This document shows, piece by piece, positions 17,738 to 26,460 of a DNA stretch of 64,000 nt. The notes under the pieces were generated by a model. The model searched no databases. It was not told where the DNA came from and saw only the letters and a list, made by a program, of their open reading frames with translations. Location: the NCBI GenBank assembly GCA_964530225.1, contig CAZHBA010000064.1, positions 1 to 64,000 on the forward strand, given 5' to 3'. Both the position numbers and the translations under genes were made by a program. This DNA comes from CAZHBA01 sp964530225 (GTDB taxonomy: Bacteria > Pseudomonadota > Alphaproteobacteria > UBA6615). Every line of letters begins with the position of its first letter. The stretch's first letter is position 1.

Positions 17738-18472
17738 ATGATCCTATTTCCCGCCATCGATCTGAAAGACGGCCAGTGCGTACGTCTGTTGCGCGGCGAT
17801 ATGGACCAGGCGACCGTGTTTAACGACGACCCGGCCGCGCAGGCGGCGGCGTTTATCGCTGCTGGCGCTGCGTGGCTCCACATCGTCGATCTGAATGGCG
17901 CCTTCGCCGGTGCGCCGGTCAATGGCACCGCTGTCAAAGGGATATTGGACGCTGCGGGAGCGGGCGGGGCGCAAGTCCAATTGGGTGGTGGCATCCGCAA
18001 TATAGCGACTATCGAAATGTGGCTCGACGCCGGGGTCAGCCGGGTCATCCTGGGTACCGTCGCGGTCAAGGATCCCGAGATGGTGCGGCAAGCGTGCCAG
18101 CAGTTTCCCGGAAAGATCGCCGTTGGCGTCGATGCACGCGGCGGCTTGGTAGCAGTTGAAGGCTGGGCGGAAACGGCGACGCTGGGTACGGTAGAGCTTG
18201 GCCGCCGCTTCGAAGACGTCGGCGTCGCCGCCATCATCTATACCGACATAGATCGCGATGGTGCGCTGGAAGGTGCCAACGTGATGGCCACCGCGGAGTT
18301 GGCGCGGGCCCTGACGATACCGGTGATCGCCTCGGGTGGGGTGTCATCCATGGCCGACCTAGAGCGCCTCAAGTCCCGTGAGGGCAACGGTATCATTGGC
18401 GTTATCAGCGGCCGTGCGATATATGATGGGCGGCTCGACCTGGCGGCTGCGCTGGAATTTTTACAAAGTTGA
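17738..18472 (+). CDS. hisA: Phosphoribosylformimino-AICAR-phosphate isomerase
   Basis: HisA isomerises ProFAR to PRFAR in histidine synthesis. The TIM-barrel protein (244 aa) starts [17 protein letters not shown] with the catalytic Asp in AIDLKDG, continues with [13 protein letters not shown] phosphate loop [14 protein letters not shown], and has [12 protein letters not shown] with the second aspartate, then [12 protein letters not shown]. The ATG at 17738 follows the GNAT stop by 8 bases; the longer open frame to 17654 is internal to the GNAT gene. Confidence 0.97.
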   Translation: MILFPAIDLKDGQCVRLLRGDMDQATVFNDDPAAQAAAFIAAGAAWLHIVDLNGAFAGAPVNGTAVKGILDAAGAGGAQVQLGGGIRNIATIEMWLDAGVSRVILGTVAVKDPEMVRQACQQFPGKIAVGVDARGGLVAVEGWAETATLGTVELGRRFEDVGVAAIIYTDIDRDGALEGANVMATAELARALTIPVIASGGVSSMADLERLKSREGNGIIGVISGRAIYDGRLDLAAALEFLQS

Positions 18473-18477
18473 ACGCC

Positions 18478-19254
18478 ATGCTGAAAGTCCGCGTCATCCC
18501 CTGCCTCGACGTCAAGGACGGCCGCGTCGTCAAGGGCGTCAATTTTGTCGATCTGCGCGATGCTGGAGACCCGGTCGAGCAGGCCAAGGTCTATGACCGC
18601 GAGGGTGCTGACGAACTGTGCTTTCTCGACATCACCGCTTCGAGCGACAACCGCGATATCATTTTAGATGTGGTGTCGCGCACCGCTGAGGCCTGCTTCA
18701 TGCCGCTGACCGTGGGCGGCGGCGTGCGTAATCTCGACGACATCCGCCGCTTGCTATTGGCCGGCGCCGACAAGGTGTCGATCAACACTGCTGCGGTAAA
18801 AACGCCGGAGTTCGTGTGCCAAGCGGCAGAGAAATTTGGCAGCCAGTGCATCGTTGTCGCTATCGATGCCAAGGCGACCGGCGCGGGCACGTGGGAGGTA
18901 TTCACCCATGGCGGCCGCAATCCGACAGGCATCGACGCGGTGGACTGGGCACGGCGGATGGAATCCTACGGTGCCGGGGAAATCCTGCTCACCTCGATGG
19001 ATCGCGACGGTACCAAGGTGGGCTTCGACAATGAACTAACCCGGGCGATCGCTGACGCGGTGTCGATCCCGGTCATCGCCTCGGGCGGTGTGGGTACGCT
19101 CGATCACATGGTTGACGGCGTGCGCGAGGGCCATGCCTCAGCGGTGCTGGCGGCCTCTATCTTTCACTTCGGCGAACATTCGATCGCTGAGACCAAAGCG
19201 CATATGGCCGCGGCGGGCGTCGCCGTGCGGCCGGTCGGCGAGAAAGCGGAGTAG
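18478..19254 (+). CDS. hisF: Imidazole glycerol phosphate synthase, cyclase subunit
   Basis: HisF combines PRFAR with ammonia from HisH to give imidazole glycerol phosphate and AICAR. The 258-residue barrel has [18 protein letters not shown] at the N-terminus (catalytic Asp), [25 protein letters not shown] and [15 protein letters not shown] (second catalytic Asp). ATG 18478 is preferred; a TTG at 18469 overlaps the hisA stop and is possible. The same 12 bases, TTGAACGCCATG, precede both this gene and the GNAT gene, a curious repeat of start context. Confidence 0.97.
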   Translation: MLKVRVIPCLDVKDGRVVKGVNFVDLRDAGDPVEQAKVYDREGADELCFLDITASSDNRDIILDVVSRTAEACFMPLTVGGGVRNLDDIRRLLLAGADKVSINTAAVKTPEFVCQAAEKFGSQCIVVAIDAKATGAGTWEVFTHGGRNPTGIDAVDWARRMESYGAGEILLTSMDRDGTKVGFDNELTRAIADAVSIPVIASGGVGTLDHMVDGVREGHASAVLAASIFHFGEHSIAETKAHMAAAGVAVRPVGEKAE

Positions 19255-19259
19255 CCGTT

Positions 19260-19604
19260 ATGGCTGATGACAAAACCGTGGCCGCCCTCGATCGATTGTT
19301 CAATGTCATTGAGGCACGCAAGAGCGCTGACCCGAAAGTGTCATATACGGCGAAACTACTGGCGGGCGGCACACCGGCGATAACCGCGAAAATTACCGAG
19401 GAGGCGGCCGAGACAGTTGCCGCTGCGCTCAGTGAGGGTCCCGAGGCACTGGCCCGCGAGAGCGCCGATCTGCTCTATCACTTGTGCGCCCTGTGGGCCG
19501 ACGGGGGCATTCGCCCGGAAGACATTTGGGCCGAGCTGGCGCGCCGCGAAGGCACATCGGGGCTGGCGGAAAAAATCTCGCGTGGCCCAAAAACCGAAGA
19601 GTAA
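19260..19604 (+). CDS. hisE: Phosphoribosyl-ATP pyrophosphatase
   Basis: HisE hydrolyses phosphoribosyl-ATP to phosphoribosyl-AMP, the second step of the pathway. The 114-residue all-alpha protein shows KITEEAAETVAAALSEGPEALARESADLLYHL, in which EEAAE and the ESADLLYH form the MazG-like metal site; only the order, not the full stretch, matters. It follows hisF by five bases. hisI, which acts next, is not in this window, and neither are hisG, hisD or hisC. Confidence 0.95.
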   Translation: MADDKTVAALDRLFNVIEARKSADPKVSYTAKLLAGGTPAITAKITEEAAETVAAALSEGPEALARESADLLYHLCALWADGGIRPEDIWAELARREGTSGLAEKISRGPKTEE

Positions 19605-19609
19605 AGGCA

Positions 19610-19978
19610 ATGGCCTACGATCCGAAAAATATTTTTGCCAAAATCCTGCGCGGCGAAGTTCCTTGCGACCCGGTCTATGAAGACGACCATGCGCTAGCCT
19701 TTCGCGATATTAATCCGCAGACGCCGACCCATATTCTGATCATTCCCAAGGGCGCATATGTGTCGTCCGACGATTTTACAGCCAACGCTAGCGAGGCCGA
19801 GTTGGCGGGGTTCTTGCGTGCCGTCGGCCATGTCGCCCGCGAAGCTGGCCTGGTCGAACCGGGCTATCGCATTCTCGCCAACCACGGCGTGGACGCCCAC
19901 CAGGAAGTACCCCATTTTCATATCCATCTTTTTGGCGGTAAGAACCTGGGGCGGATGATCAAACCCGTGGACAAATAG
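19610..19978 (+). CDS. HIT family nucleotide-binding protein
   Basis: The 122-residue protein has the histidine triad VPHFHIHLFGG near residues 100-110, with FAKILRGEVPCDPVYEDD and LIIPKGAYVSSDDF upstream, which places it in the HinT-like branch acting on AMP-linked substrates. The ATG at 19610 sits just past the hisE stop with AAAGG nearby; upstream codons to 19484 lie within hisE in another frame. Conserved location at the end of the his operon is common in alphaproteobacteria. Confidence 0.93.
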   Translation: MAYDPKNIFAKILRGEVPCDPVYEDDHALAFRDINPQTPTHILIIPKGAYVSSDDFTANASEAELAGFLRAVGHVAREAGLVEPGYRILANHGVDAHQEVPHFHIHLFGGKNLGRMIKPVDK

Positions 19979-20064
19979 CGCCGGCACCGTCTTGCCTGGT
20001 GCGCCACTACCGGCGATAATTACCCGAAATTCCAGTGTAAAATAACAAGAAAATGGGGGCGTAA

Positions 20065-20922
20065 ATGGCCTACGAAAGCTTCACCCTGCACGAAATGGCG
20101 CCGGCCTGCGGTGCGATCATCGAGGGTATCGATCTTTCTAAAGACCTGACCAACCGTCAGTTCGATGAGCTCCACGATGCGCTGCTCGACCGTACGATCA
20201 TCGTATTCCGTGACCAGCACATTACGCCCGATCAGCAGGTCGCTTTCGCGCGGCGCTTCGGCGAACCGCAGCCAGCAGCGGTTTCCGGCTTCGAGAAGAG
20301 CAAGGATAATCCGGAAATCGATATCCTCGAATACGATGCCGACCACCCGCCCCATGTAACGCGTGACCTCTGGCACACGGATTTTGCCGGCACCGAACGC
20401 CCGGTCATGGGCACAGTGCTATACGCCAAAGACATTCCGCCGCGTGGTGGCGACACCGTCTGGGTCAACATGATTGCCGCCTACGAGGCGCTGTCTGACC
20501 GCATGAAGACGCATCTGGATGGCCTGTCGGCCTATCACGATTCCTACCAGCCCTATGATGAGCATGTCCGCCCCGACATGTATGAGGGCAAGGGAACCGA
20601 GTACATCAAGGAGCGCCGCGCCACTTACCGCCCGGCGCTGCACCCGGTGGTGCGCACCCACCCAGTGACTGGTAAGAAGGGACTGTTCGTCAACGAGTCG
20701 ATGACCAATCTGATCCAGGGCGTCGATAAACGTGAGAGCGATTTCTTACTGCGCTATTTGTTCGATTATCTGCGCACGCCCGAATTCAGCTACCGCCACA
20801 AGTGGCGAACCAACGATCTGGCGGTATGGGACAACCGGCTGTCGTTGCACTACGCGATGTTCGATTACACCGACCATCGTCTCATGCACCGCATTGTCAT
20901 CCAGGGTGACGAGCCGTACTAA
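20065..20922 (+). CDS. TauD/TfdA family 2-oxoglutarate-dependent dioxygenase
   Basis: This Fe(II)/2-oxoglutarate oxygenase (285 aa) shows the first iron-binding pair in LWHTDFAG (His104, Asp106), the third ligand in WDNRLSLHYA (His262) and a 2-oxoglutarate-binding Arg276 in LMHRIVIQGD. YRPALHPVVRTHPVTGKKGLFVN is typical of the family. Members hydroxylate taurine, sulfonates, phenoxyacetates or chlorinated acids; the substrate here cannot be read from context, as its neighbours are the his operon and the panBC genes. It has its own ribosome site and probably its own promoter after an 86-base gap. Confidence 0.88.
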   Translation: MAYESFTLHEMAPACGAIIEGIDLSKDLTNRQFDELHDALLDRTIIVFRDQHITPDQQVAFARRFGEPQPAAVSGFEKSKDNPEIDILEYDADHPPHVTRDLWHTDFAGTERPVMGTVLYAKDIPPRGGDTVWVNMIAAYEALSDRMKTHLDGLSAYHDSYQPYDEHVRPDMYEGKGTEYIKERRATYRPALHPVVRTHPVTGKKGLFVNESMTNLIQGVDKRESDFLLRYLFDYLRTPEFSYRHKWRTNDLAVWDNRLSLHYAMFDYTDHRLMHRIVIQGDEPY

Positions 20923-21054
20923 ACGGCGTCAAAATCGGCATGCCGCGACACCGCAATAATGCTGGCCTGCTAAGGGAGAATTCACTCTTCTCATGCATCA
21001 ATACCGTGTCTCTGCCCTCAGCCTTAGGACACGATACCGATGGTGCCAGAGTAG

Positions 21055-21201
21055 ATTGCCCTCGTACAGGAAACCTTTAAGGTCGTGGTCGCCGATGAGG
21101 TGAAGGCGCAATCCAACCAAATCGCCCAGGTGACAGCGGAAGTGTCCGAAGTGGGCACCGAATTGAAGTCGTGCGCGAAAAACATTTTGGCAATGCTTTA
21201 G
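21055..21201 (+). pseudogene. Fragment of a methyl-accepting chemotaxis protein signalling domain
   Basis: In the gap between the dioxygenase gene and panC, one frame free of stops from 21055 to 21201 reads VVVADEVKAQSNQIAQVT, closely matching the conserved VVADEVKALANQTAQAT stretch near the tip of MCP signalling hairpins. The match covers about 20 residues, then the frame continues in helical sequence to a TAG at 21199. No other part of a receptor is visible in the 314-base gap. A 38-codon ORF from GTG 21085 exists, but I take this as a relic. The rest of the gap (20923-21054) holds nothing I can recognise. Confidence 0.5.
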
Positions 21202-21236
21202 GTGCCCCACAAGGCGCGTGGTTTCACATTACCTAT

Positions 21237-22094
21237 TTAAAGTACGGGCACATTATCGATTAAACGCGTTTCGCCAAGCCACGCGGCGGCGAGGATGCGC
21301 AGTGGGCGGCGGTTATCCGCCGCCACTTCAAGCGTTTCTGCATCGCGCGCTTCAAGATATTCGATATTCGTAAATCCGGCCGCGCGCAACACCTCTAGGC
21401 CGGTTGCCGCGGCTTCGGTCGGCGGCGTGCCTTCCGCGATATCCTCGGCGACCTCGTTAAGCACAGTATACAGTCGCGGCGCAATGGCGCGTTCCTCGAT
21501 ACTCAGATGAACATTGCGCGAAGAGATTGCCAGCCCATCATCCTCGCGCACTGTCGCCACTGGCTGGATGTGTACGGGAATGTCGAGGTCGCGCGCCAGC
21601 CGCTTGATCACCTGGAGCTGCTGGTAATCCTTTTCGCCGAATACGGCGATGTCGGGTAGCGACAACAGCAGCAGCTTGGTGACCACCGTCGCTACGCCGT
21701 CGAAATGGCCCGGCCTATGGTTGCCGCACAGACCTTCGCTGACGCCGGCGACTGTGACCGTTGTAGTGAAGCCGTCCGGGTAGACCTCGGCGACCGTGGG
21801 GGCGAACAGCAGATCCACATGCACTGCTTCGAGCATTTCCATATCGCGTACCTCACGGCGCGGGTAGGCCCCGAAATCCTCGTCTGGGCCGAACTGCGCC
21901 GGATTGACGAAGATGGTGACGATGGTGCGGCCGCATATTTCCTGCGACGCCTCCACCAATGCCATATGGGCGGCGTGCAGTGCACCCATGGTCGGCACCA
22001 GGCCAACCGTCTCGCCGGCCTTGCGCCACCCGGTGATGGCCGCGCGCAGGTCGGTGGCCGTGCGGGCGACTGCGAGCGGAGCGGGCTCCGCCAT
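21237..22094 (-). CDS. panC: Pantothenate synthetase
   Basis: PanC ligates pantoate and beta-alanine with ATP. The 285-residue protein has GLVPTMGALHAAHMALVE (the HIGH-like nucleotide motif), TIFVNPAQFGPDEDF, FGEKDYQQLQVIKRL and the KMSKS-like ISSRNVHLS. The ATG at 22094 is two bases after the panB stop, so panB and panC form an operon. The much longer open frame back to 22610 runs through panB and is dominated by arginine, so it is not part of the gene. Confidence 0.96.
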   Translation of the reverse strand: MAEPAPLAVARTATDLRAAITGWRKAGETVGLVPTMGALHAAHMALVEASQEICGRTIVTIFVNPAQFGPDEDFGAYPRREVRDMEMLEAVHVDLLFAPTVAEVYPDGFTTTVTVAGVSEGLCGNHRPGHFDGVATVVTKLLLLSLPDIAVFGEKDYQQLQVIKRLARDLDIPVHIQPVATVREDDGLAISSRNVHLSIEERAIAPRLYTVLNEVAEDIAEGTPPTEAAATGLEVLRAAGFTNIEYLEARDAETLEVAADNRRPLRILAAAWLGETRLIDNVPVL

Positions 22095-22096
22095 GC

Positions 22097-22954
22097 TCAA
22101 GCGGTGGTACCAGTCTTGAGGAGCGCGGTCGGGCTGGCGTCGAAGCAGTGCTCGGGCCCCGGGAAGGTCCGCGACCGCACGTCGCGCGCGTAAGCTTCTG
22201 CCGCTGCTTCCAAGTTGGTTCCTAGTTCGGCGTAACGTTTGACGAATTTCGGCGTGTAGTCGCTGAACAGGCCGACCATGTCCTCGGTCACCAGGATTTG
22301 GCCATCGCAAGCGGCCGATGCGCCGATACCGATAGTCGGGATGTCGATCTGCGCCGTGATCTCGCGCGCTAGCGGTTCGGTGACGCCCTCGATGACCACG
22401 GTGAAGGCACCGGCTTGCGCGATCGCCTGAGCGTCGGCGCGGATTTTTTCTGAGCGCGCGGCGTCGCGCCCCTGCACTTGGAAGCCGCCCATCACGTTCA
22501 CCGACTGCGGCGTCAGCCCGATATGGGCGAGAACCGGAATGCCACGCTCGGCCAGAAACGAAATCGTCTCGGCCATCTCGACGCCGCCTTCGAGCTTCAC
22601 CGCCGCGCAACCGGTCTCGGCCAGCACTTGGGCGGCGGACTGGAAGGCGATCTCGGGCGAGGCCTCGTACGTGCCGAACGGCATGTCGACGATGACACAG
22701 GTGCGTTCCGCGCCGCGCACCACCGCCGCGCCGTGGGCGATCATCATGTCGAGGGTGACTTGCAGGGTAGAGTCGAAACCGTACAGCACCATGCCCAGCG
22801 AGTCGCCGACCAACAGAAAATCCACGTGCGTGTCAAGGGCCTTGGCCATGGGCGTGGTGTAGGCGGTGAGGCTGACGATCGGCTCGCCGCCCTTGCGTGC
22901 GCGTAGGTCTGGAATACTGATGGGTTTGGTCTTGGGATTTGCTGGTGTGCTCAT
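22097..22954 (-). CDS. panB: 3-methyl-2-oxobutanoate hydroxymethyltransferase
   Basis: PanB transfers a hydroxymethyl group from methylenetetrahydrofolate to ketoisovalerate to make ketopantoate. The 285-residue barrel shows [28 protein letters not shown] (Mg-binding Asp), [19 protein letters not shown] and [15 protein letters not shown]. The ATG at 22954 is preceded on the coding strand by AGGGGAG. A 15-base palindrome lies 57 bases upstream of the start and could be an operator. PanE, which acts between PanB and PanC, is not nearby. Confidence 0.96.
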   Translation of the reverse strand: MSTPANPKTKPISIPDLRARKGGEPIVSLTAYTTPMAKALDTHVDFLLVGDSLGMVLYGFDSTLQVTLDMMIAHGAAVVRGAERTCVIVDMPFGTYEASPEIAFQSAAQVLAETGCAAVKLEGGVEMAETISFLAERGIPVLAHIGLTPQSVNVMGGFQVQGRDAARSEKIRADAQAIAQAGAFTVVIEGVTEPLAREITAQIDIPTIGIGASAACDGQILVTEDMVGLFSDYTPKFVKRYAELGTNLEAAAEAYARDVRSRTFPGPEHCFDASPTALLKTGTTA

Positions 22955-23010
22955 GCGATCTCCCCTCGGGTTCGCGTGGCCAACTTCTCGGTTGCAGCGC
23001 GGGAGATTAA

Positions 23011-23025
23011 TTGTGCATTGCACAA
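23011..23025. promoter_or_regulatory. 15-bp perfect palindrome upstream of panBC
   Basis: TTGTGCA and TGCACAA flank a single T, giving a perfect dyad 57 bases before the panB ATG. The size and symmetry suit a dimeric helix-turn-helix regulator, but no candidate regulator gene is adjacent. Confidence 0.4.
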
Positions 23026-23202
23026 AAGGCAAGACTGCCCAAAAGGCCTGCCATTCTGGTGCCAGGCGGCGGTAGCTCAACGCCTCGGCGATATGGAAGC
23101 GCCAGGCCCAATTTGCCGGGTCTGACCCGGTGACCACCGCCGACTAGTGCGGCCAGCGAGGCCGAATGGTGCGGGTTGCGGAACGGCCGCTCGTGCATCA
23201 GC

Positions 23203-23228
23203 CTTGCCAGCTGCAGGCAGCTGGCAAG
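23203..23228. repeat. 26-bp near-continuous palindrome
   Basis: CTTGCCAGCTGC (23203-23214) and its exact inverse complement (23217-23228) are separated by only two bases. There is no T-run after it on either strand, so it is not a typical intrinsic terminator. It lies in the gene-poor stretch between panB and a decayed membrane-protein gene, and might be a recombination site, a cruciform or a large operator. The remaining bases from 22955 to 23319 show no gene that I can support. Confidence 0.5.
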
Positions 23229-23319
23229 CGAGCGGATCATACTTACCTCCAATGCCCCGGCCGGCGATGGGGTTGGCAACAGGCCTCAGTCGCAGATCAA
23301 TATACTGGCTGCCGAGCGC

Positions 23320-23665
23320 ATGACCTCGGAACAGAAGGTCAGTATTCACACGCACATGGAGAATATCGCCAATACCATTCCGGACGCGCAGCGCGAGAGA
23401 CGCGACACGCTGGCGGGTGTCGGCGACTACTGGAGAAAACCGGCTGGTTGATGCCCTACGTTAGCGCGCTGTTCGGATTTGTCGTTGGACTGGCGGGTAT
23501 GCGCGTATTGTCAGAGATGGTGGTTCTGGACCCGGCGAAATTGGATGGCCTGCAGAGGTTTGCCTCTTTCGGCCTCGATGTCGTCCTGACGGCGGTGCCA
23601 GCGGTATCCACCGGATCGTGTCGATTTCCCGTGGATATACCAACCAGGCGCATCCGCCAAAACCC
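23320..23665 (+). pseudogene. Decayed small membrane-protein gene
   Basis: Three frames in succession seem to spell one product. From ATG 23320 the first reads MTSEQKVSIHTHMENIANT and ends GVGDYWRK near 23440. A second frame continues KTGWLMPYVSALFGFVVGLA with a hydrophobic segment and then LDGLQRFASFGLDVVLTA. A third frame from about 23591 reads GGASGIHRIVSI. The last pieces resemble the LTAGLIAGGxxGIHKIV ending seen in small membrane proteins of unknown role, some in phage or plasmid contexts. The shifts and a missing short segment imply a dead gene; the identification is tentative. Confidence 0.45.
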
Positions 23666-23688
23666 TTAAGCACGGCGTCGCCGCACGC

Positions 23689-24555
23689 CTACAGCGGCGG
23701 AAACCCAAACAACTCTGCCGGGTTGTCGGACATGATCTGCTTTCGCGTGCCAGGGTCGGGCGACCAATCGAGCATCAGGTCGAACAGGTCGCCGTCGTTG
23801 GGCATTTCCTCGAAATGATCTGGGTGGGGCCAGTCGGAGCCCCATAGCAGGCGTTCAGGGGCGCGTGCGACTAGGGCCTGTGCGAATGGCAGGGTGTCGG
23901 CATAGGGCGGGCTGTTGAGGGCGGTGAAGCGGTTGGGCCCCGACAGCTTGACCCAGCAACGCCCGGTCTCCAGGCAGTCGAGAACTACGTGGAAGCCGGG
24001 CGCGTCGATGCCGTCCTGCGCCGGCTGCCAGCCCATATGGTCGATGACGAAGTTGCCCGGCACGGCCAGCATGGTGTCGCGCCAAGCCAGCGCCTCGTCC
24101 TCGCCGCGAAACCAGAACTGCGGGTGCCAGCCAAGCTCGTGGATGCGCGCGATCATGTTCATGTCTATGTCGGCCGACCAGCGAAAGGCGAAGCGCGCGC
24201 CGACGACGCCGGCCTGGTCGAGAATTTCTAACTCAGCGTCGGTAATATTTGGCGCCGGCATGGCGACGCCGCGAAAGTGCGCGGGATCGCGGCACAGGGC
24301 GTTCAGCATATATTCGTAGGAGTGACCCTGCATCAGCGACTGCACAATGACGCCGCGTTCCACCCCCAGCGCGTCGTGCAACTCGACCACGTCGTCGAAG
24401 GTGCTGTCCTCGACCTCGAGTGGGCGCGCCTCGTTGAGCGGAAAGCGCGCTTGCGGCCCGTAGATGTGGAAATGGGTGTCGCAGGTCCCCGGCGGCGCCT
24501 TGAGGCGCGGCTTTTTGGTTTTGCGGACGGGCGGCGGTGATTTCTGGCGCTCCAT
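23689..24555 (-). CDS. Amidohydrolase family 2 protein (LigI/PDC hydrolase-like)
   Basis: The 288-residue protein is a metal-dependent amidohydrolase of the 2-pyrone-4,6-dicarboxylate hydrolase type. CDTHFHIYGP near the N-terminus holds the HxH metal pair, VIDHMG contains a further histidine, and LLWGSDWPHPDHFEEMPND carries the catalytic aspartate. ATG 24555 has AGGGGG eight bases upstream; the open frame to 24660 is not needed. LigI-like enzymes hydrolyse lactones in aromatic-ring catabolism, but the substrate here is unknown. The gene is divergent from a VOC-family gene, which could suggest a small shared aromatic-degradation function. Confidence 0.82.
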   Translation of the reverse strand: MERQKSPPPVRKTKKPRLKAPPGTCDTHFHIYGPQARFPLNEARPLEVEDSTFDDVVELHDALGVERGVIVQSLMQGHSYEYMLNALCRDPAHFRGVAMPAPNITDAELEILDQAGVVGARFAFRWSADIDMNMIARIHELGWHPQFWFRGEDEALAWRDTMLAVPGNFVIDHMGWQPAQDGIDAPGFHVVLDCLETGRCWVKLSGPNRFTALNSPPYADTLPFAQALVARAPERLLWGSDWPHPDHFEEMPNDGDLFDLMLDWSPDPGTRKQIMSDNPAELFGFPPL

Positions 24556-24752
24556 AGGGCGTTGCCCCCTGGTTGTTGTTCTTGTTTGTCCAGTAGTGAG
24601 CCGCGATTGGCGTGTAACGTCAACACCCGTCATCGGGTAGAAAGTGATAATCAATCGCAATAAATATTGCTTTGGGAGCGGTTTGGAGTGAATATGGACC
24701 GCCCGATACGATTGTATTCACTCAGTCGGGGGATCTAAGGGGGGAGAAAGAG

Positions 24753-25364
24753 GTGGACGGAAATATCGAACCGGCAAAACAGCCGCAAACAGCCAAGGAA
24801 CGAGGCAAGATTGCACCGGCCAAGCTATCGCACGTGGTGTTGAAAACGCCGGGAAACCGGGTGAAGCTAGTTCTCGATTGGTACAAGACCGTGCTCGAGG
24901 CGGAAGCGATGTTCGAGACCGAGTTTTTCGGCTTCGTCACCTATGATAGCGAGCATCACCGGGTCGCCGTGCTCGGGTTCCCAGGCACCGAAGAGCATAT
25001 TGATGGTCACGCCGGCATGCACCACATGTCTTTCACCTATGCCAATTTGCACGATCTGGCACACACCTATAACCGCTTGAAGGGTGAGGGTATTACGCCT
25101 GAATATTCGATCAATCACGGGCCGACCACGTCGATGTATTTCTTCGACCCCGACAAGAATATGGTTGAGCTGCAGGTCGACAATGTGCCAGAGGAAAAAT
25201 TCGCCGAATATTTCGAAAACGGCGAATTCACCGAGAACCCGATCGGCGTCAAGTTCGATCCGGAAGAACTGTTCGGCCGCCTCGCCGCCGGTGAGCCGGA
25301 GGAAAATCTCCTGCCGCGCCCGCCGGGTGCGCCACCGCCGCTTGAGGAATTTCCGCAGAACTAA
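24753..25364 (+). CDS. VOC (glyoxalase/extradiol dioxygenase) superfamily protein
   Basis: The 203-residue product begins at GTG 24753 behind a strong GGGGGAG; codons back to 24672 have no such signal. It shows KLSHVVLKTPGNRVKLVLDW (first metal histidine), AGMHHMSFTYANLHDLAHTY (second) and MYFFDPDKNMVELQVDN (metal glutamate), the order seen in extradiol dioxygenase-like VOC proteins. A proline-rich C-terminal tail follows. The exact reaction is unknown; the divergent LigI-like amidohydrolase hints at aromatic catabolism. An intrinsic terminator follows at once. Confidence 0.82.
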   Translation: MDGNIEPAKQPQTAKERGKIAPAKLSHVVLKTPGNRVKLVLDWYKTVLEAEAMFETEFFGFVTYDSEHHRVAVLGFPGTEEHIDGHAGMHHMSFTYANLHDLAHTYNRLKGEGITPEYSINHGPTTSMYFFDPDKNMVELQVDNVPEEKFAEYFENGEFTENPIGVKFDPEELFGRLAAGEPEENLLPRPPGAPPPLEEFPQN

Positions 25365-25375
25365 CTGTTGGAATT

Positions 25376-25407
25376 GAGGCCCGCCGTTTGGCGGGTCTCT
25401 TTTTTTG
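25376..25407 (+). terminator. Rho-independent terminator after the VOC gene
   Basis: A stem CCCGCC (25380-25385), loop GTTT and GGCGGG (25390-25395) is followed by TCTCTTTTTTT. The T-tract is on the plus strand only, so it ends the VOC transcript and does not serve the convergent gshB gene. Confidence 0.88.
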
Positions 25408-25417
25408 TCTAGAAACC

Positions 25418-26371
25418 TTATTGTTGCGTTTTGGCGTGACGCGCCTCGATGGTGTCCCAGATCAATGCCGACAGGTTCGAGCCGTCGAAGCGGTCGATCT
25501 CCTGGATGCCGGTTGGCGAAGTAACGTTGATCTCGGTCAGATAGTCACCGATAACATCGATGCCGACGAAAATTAACCCCTGTTCGCGTAGCGCCGGTCC
25601 AATGGCGGCGCAAATGTCCCGCTCGCGCGGCGTCAACTCCGACCTCAGCGGTGTGCCGCCGACATGCATGTTCGATCGCGCCTCACCCTCTGCCGGCACC
25701 CTGTTGATGGCGCCGACCGCCTTGCCGTCGACTAGAATGATGCGCTTATCGCCCTGGCGTACCTCGGGCAGGTAGCGTTGGGCGATCATCGGCTCGCGGT
25801 ACAAATCGGTGAACAGTTCGAGCATCGCGGTGAGATTTTCGTCGCCCGGCGTTACATGGAACACCCCGGCGCCGCCATTACCGTAGATCGGCTTGACGAT
25901 GATATCGCCATGCTCGGCACGGAAGGCGGCGATGTCGTCGCGGTTTGAGGTAATTAGCGTTGGCGGCATCAGCCCGTCGAAATGGGTGACGAACAGCTTT
26001 TCTGGGGCATTACGCACCGACACCGGGTCGTTTACCACTAGGGTCTGTGGGTGGATATGCTCGAGCACGTGGGTGGCGGTGATGTAGGCCATGTCGAAGG
26101 GCGGGTCCTGGCGCATCAGCACCACGTCGATGTCCGCAAGATTGAGCGTTTCTTCGGCCCCCATGGTGAAAAAGTTGCCAACTTTGCGCCGCACCTGCAG
26201 CGGCTGCGCACGCGCTGAGACGCGGCCGTCGCGCAGGCTCAAATTCTGCGGCAAATAGTGAAACAGCGCGTGGCTGCGCGCCTGCGCTTCGAGCGCCAGG
26301 GCGAAGGTCGAATCTGCGTCGATGTCGATCGATTCCATCGGATCCATTTGGATGGCGACGGCCAGGCTCAT
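25418..26371 (-). CDS. gshB: Glutathione synthetase
   Basis: GshB joins gamma-glutamylcysteine and glycine with ATP. The 317-residue ATP-grasp protein opens with [20 protein letters not shown], a strong family signature, and has [28 protein letters not shown] (the glycine-rich loop), [17 protein letters not shown] and [15 protein letters not shown] near its end. It lies downstream of a BON-domain lipoprotein on the same strand. In many alphaproteobacteria this locus is lppC / rsmI-yraN-gshB; here rsmI is dead and yraN is not visible. Confidence 0.96.
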   Translation of the reverse strand: MSLAVAIQMDPMESIDIDADSTFALALEAQARSHALFHYLPQNLSLRDGRVSARAQPLQVRRKVGNFFTMGAEETLNLADIDVVLMRQDPPFDMAYITATHVLEHIHPQTLVVNDPVSVRNAPEKLFVTHFDGLMPPTLITSNRDDIAAFRAEHGDIIVKPIYGNGGAGVFHVTPGDENLTAMLELFTDLYREPMIAQRYLPEVRQGDKRIILVDGKAVGAINRVPAEGEARSNMHVGGTPLRSELTPRERDICAAIGPALREQGLIFVGIDVIGDYLTEINVTSPTGIQEIDRFDGSNLSALIWDTIEARHAKTQQ

Positions 26372-26460
26372 GCGCGTTTCCTCAACCAGGCATTATCGGA
26401 TTAGATGAGTATATTTCGATCGCAGACTGCGCTAGTTCAAGCGGTTGCGCAACTCGTCGA

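Noticed and set aside
21237..22610. A 457-codon frame running through panB into panC
   Set aside because: The part upstream of ATG 22094 is an arginine-rich shadow of panB on the same strand in another frame; only the PanC portion matches a family.
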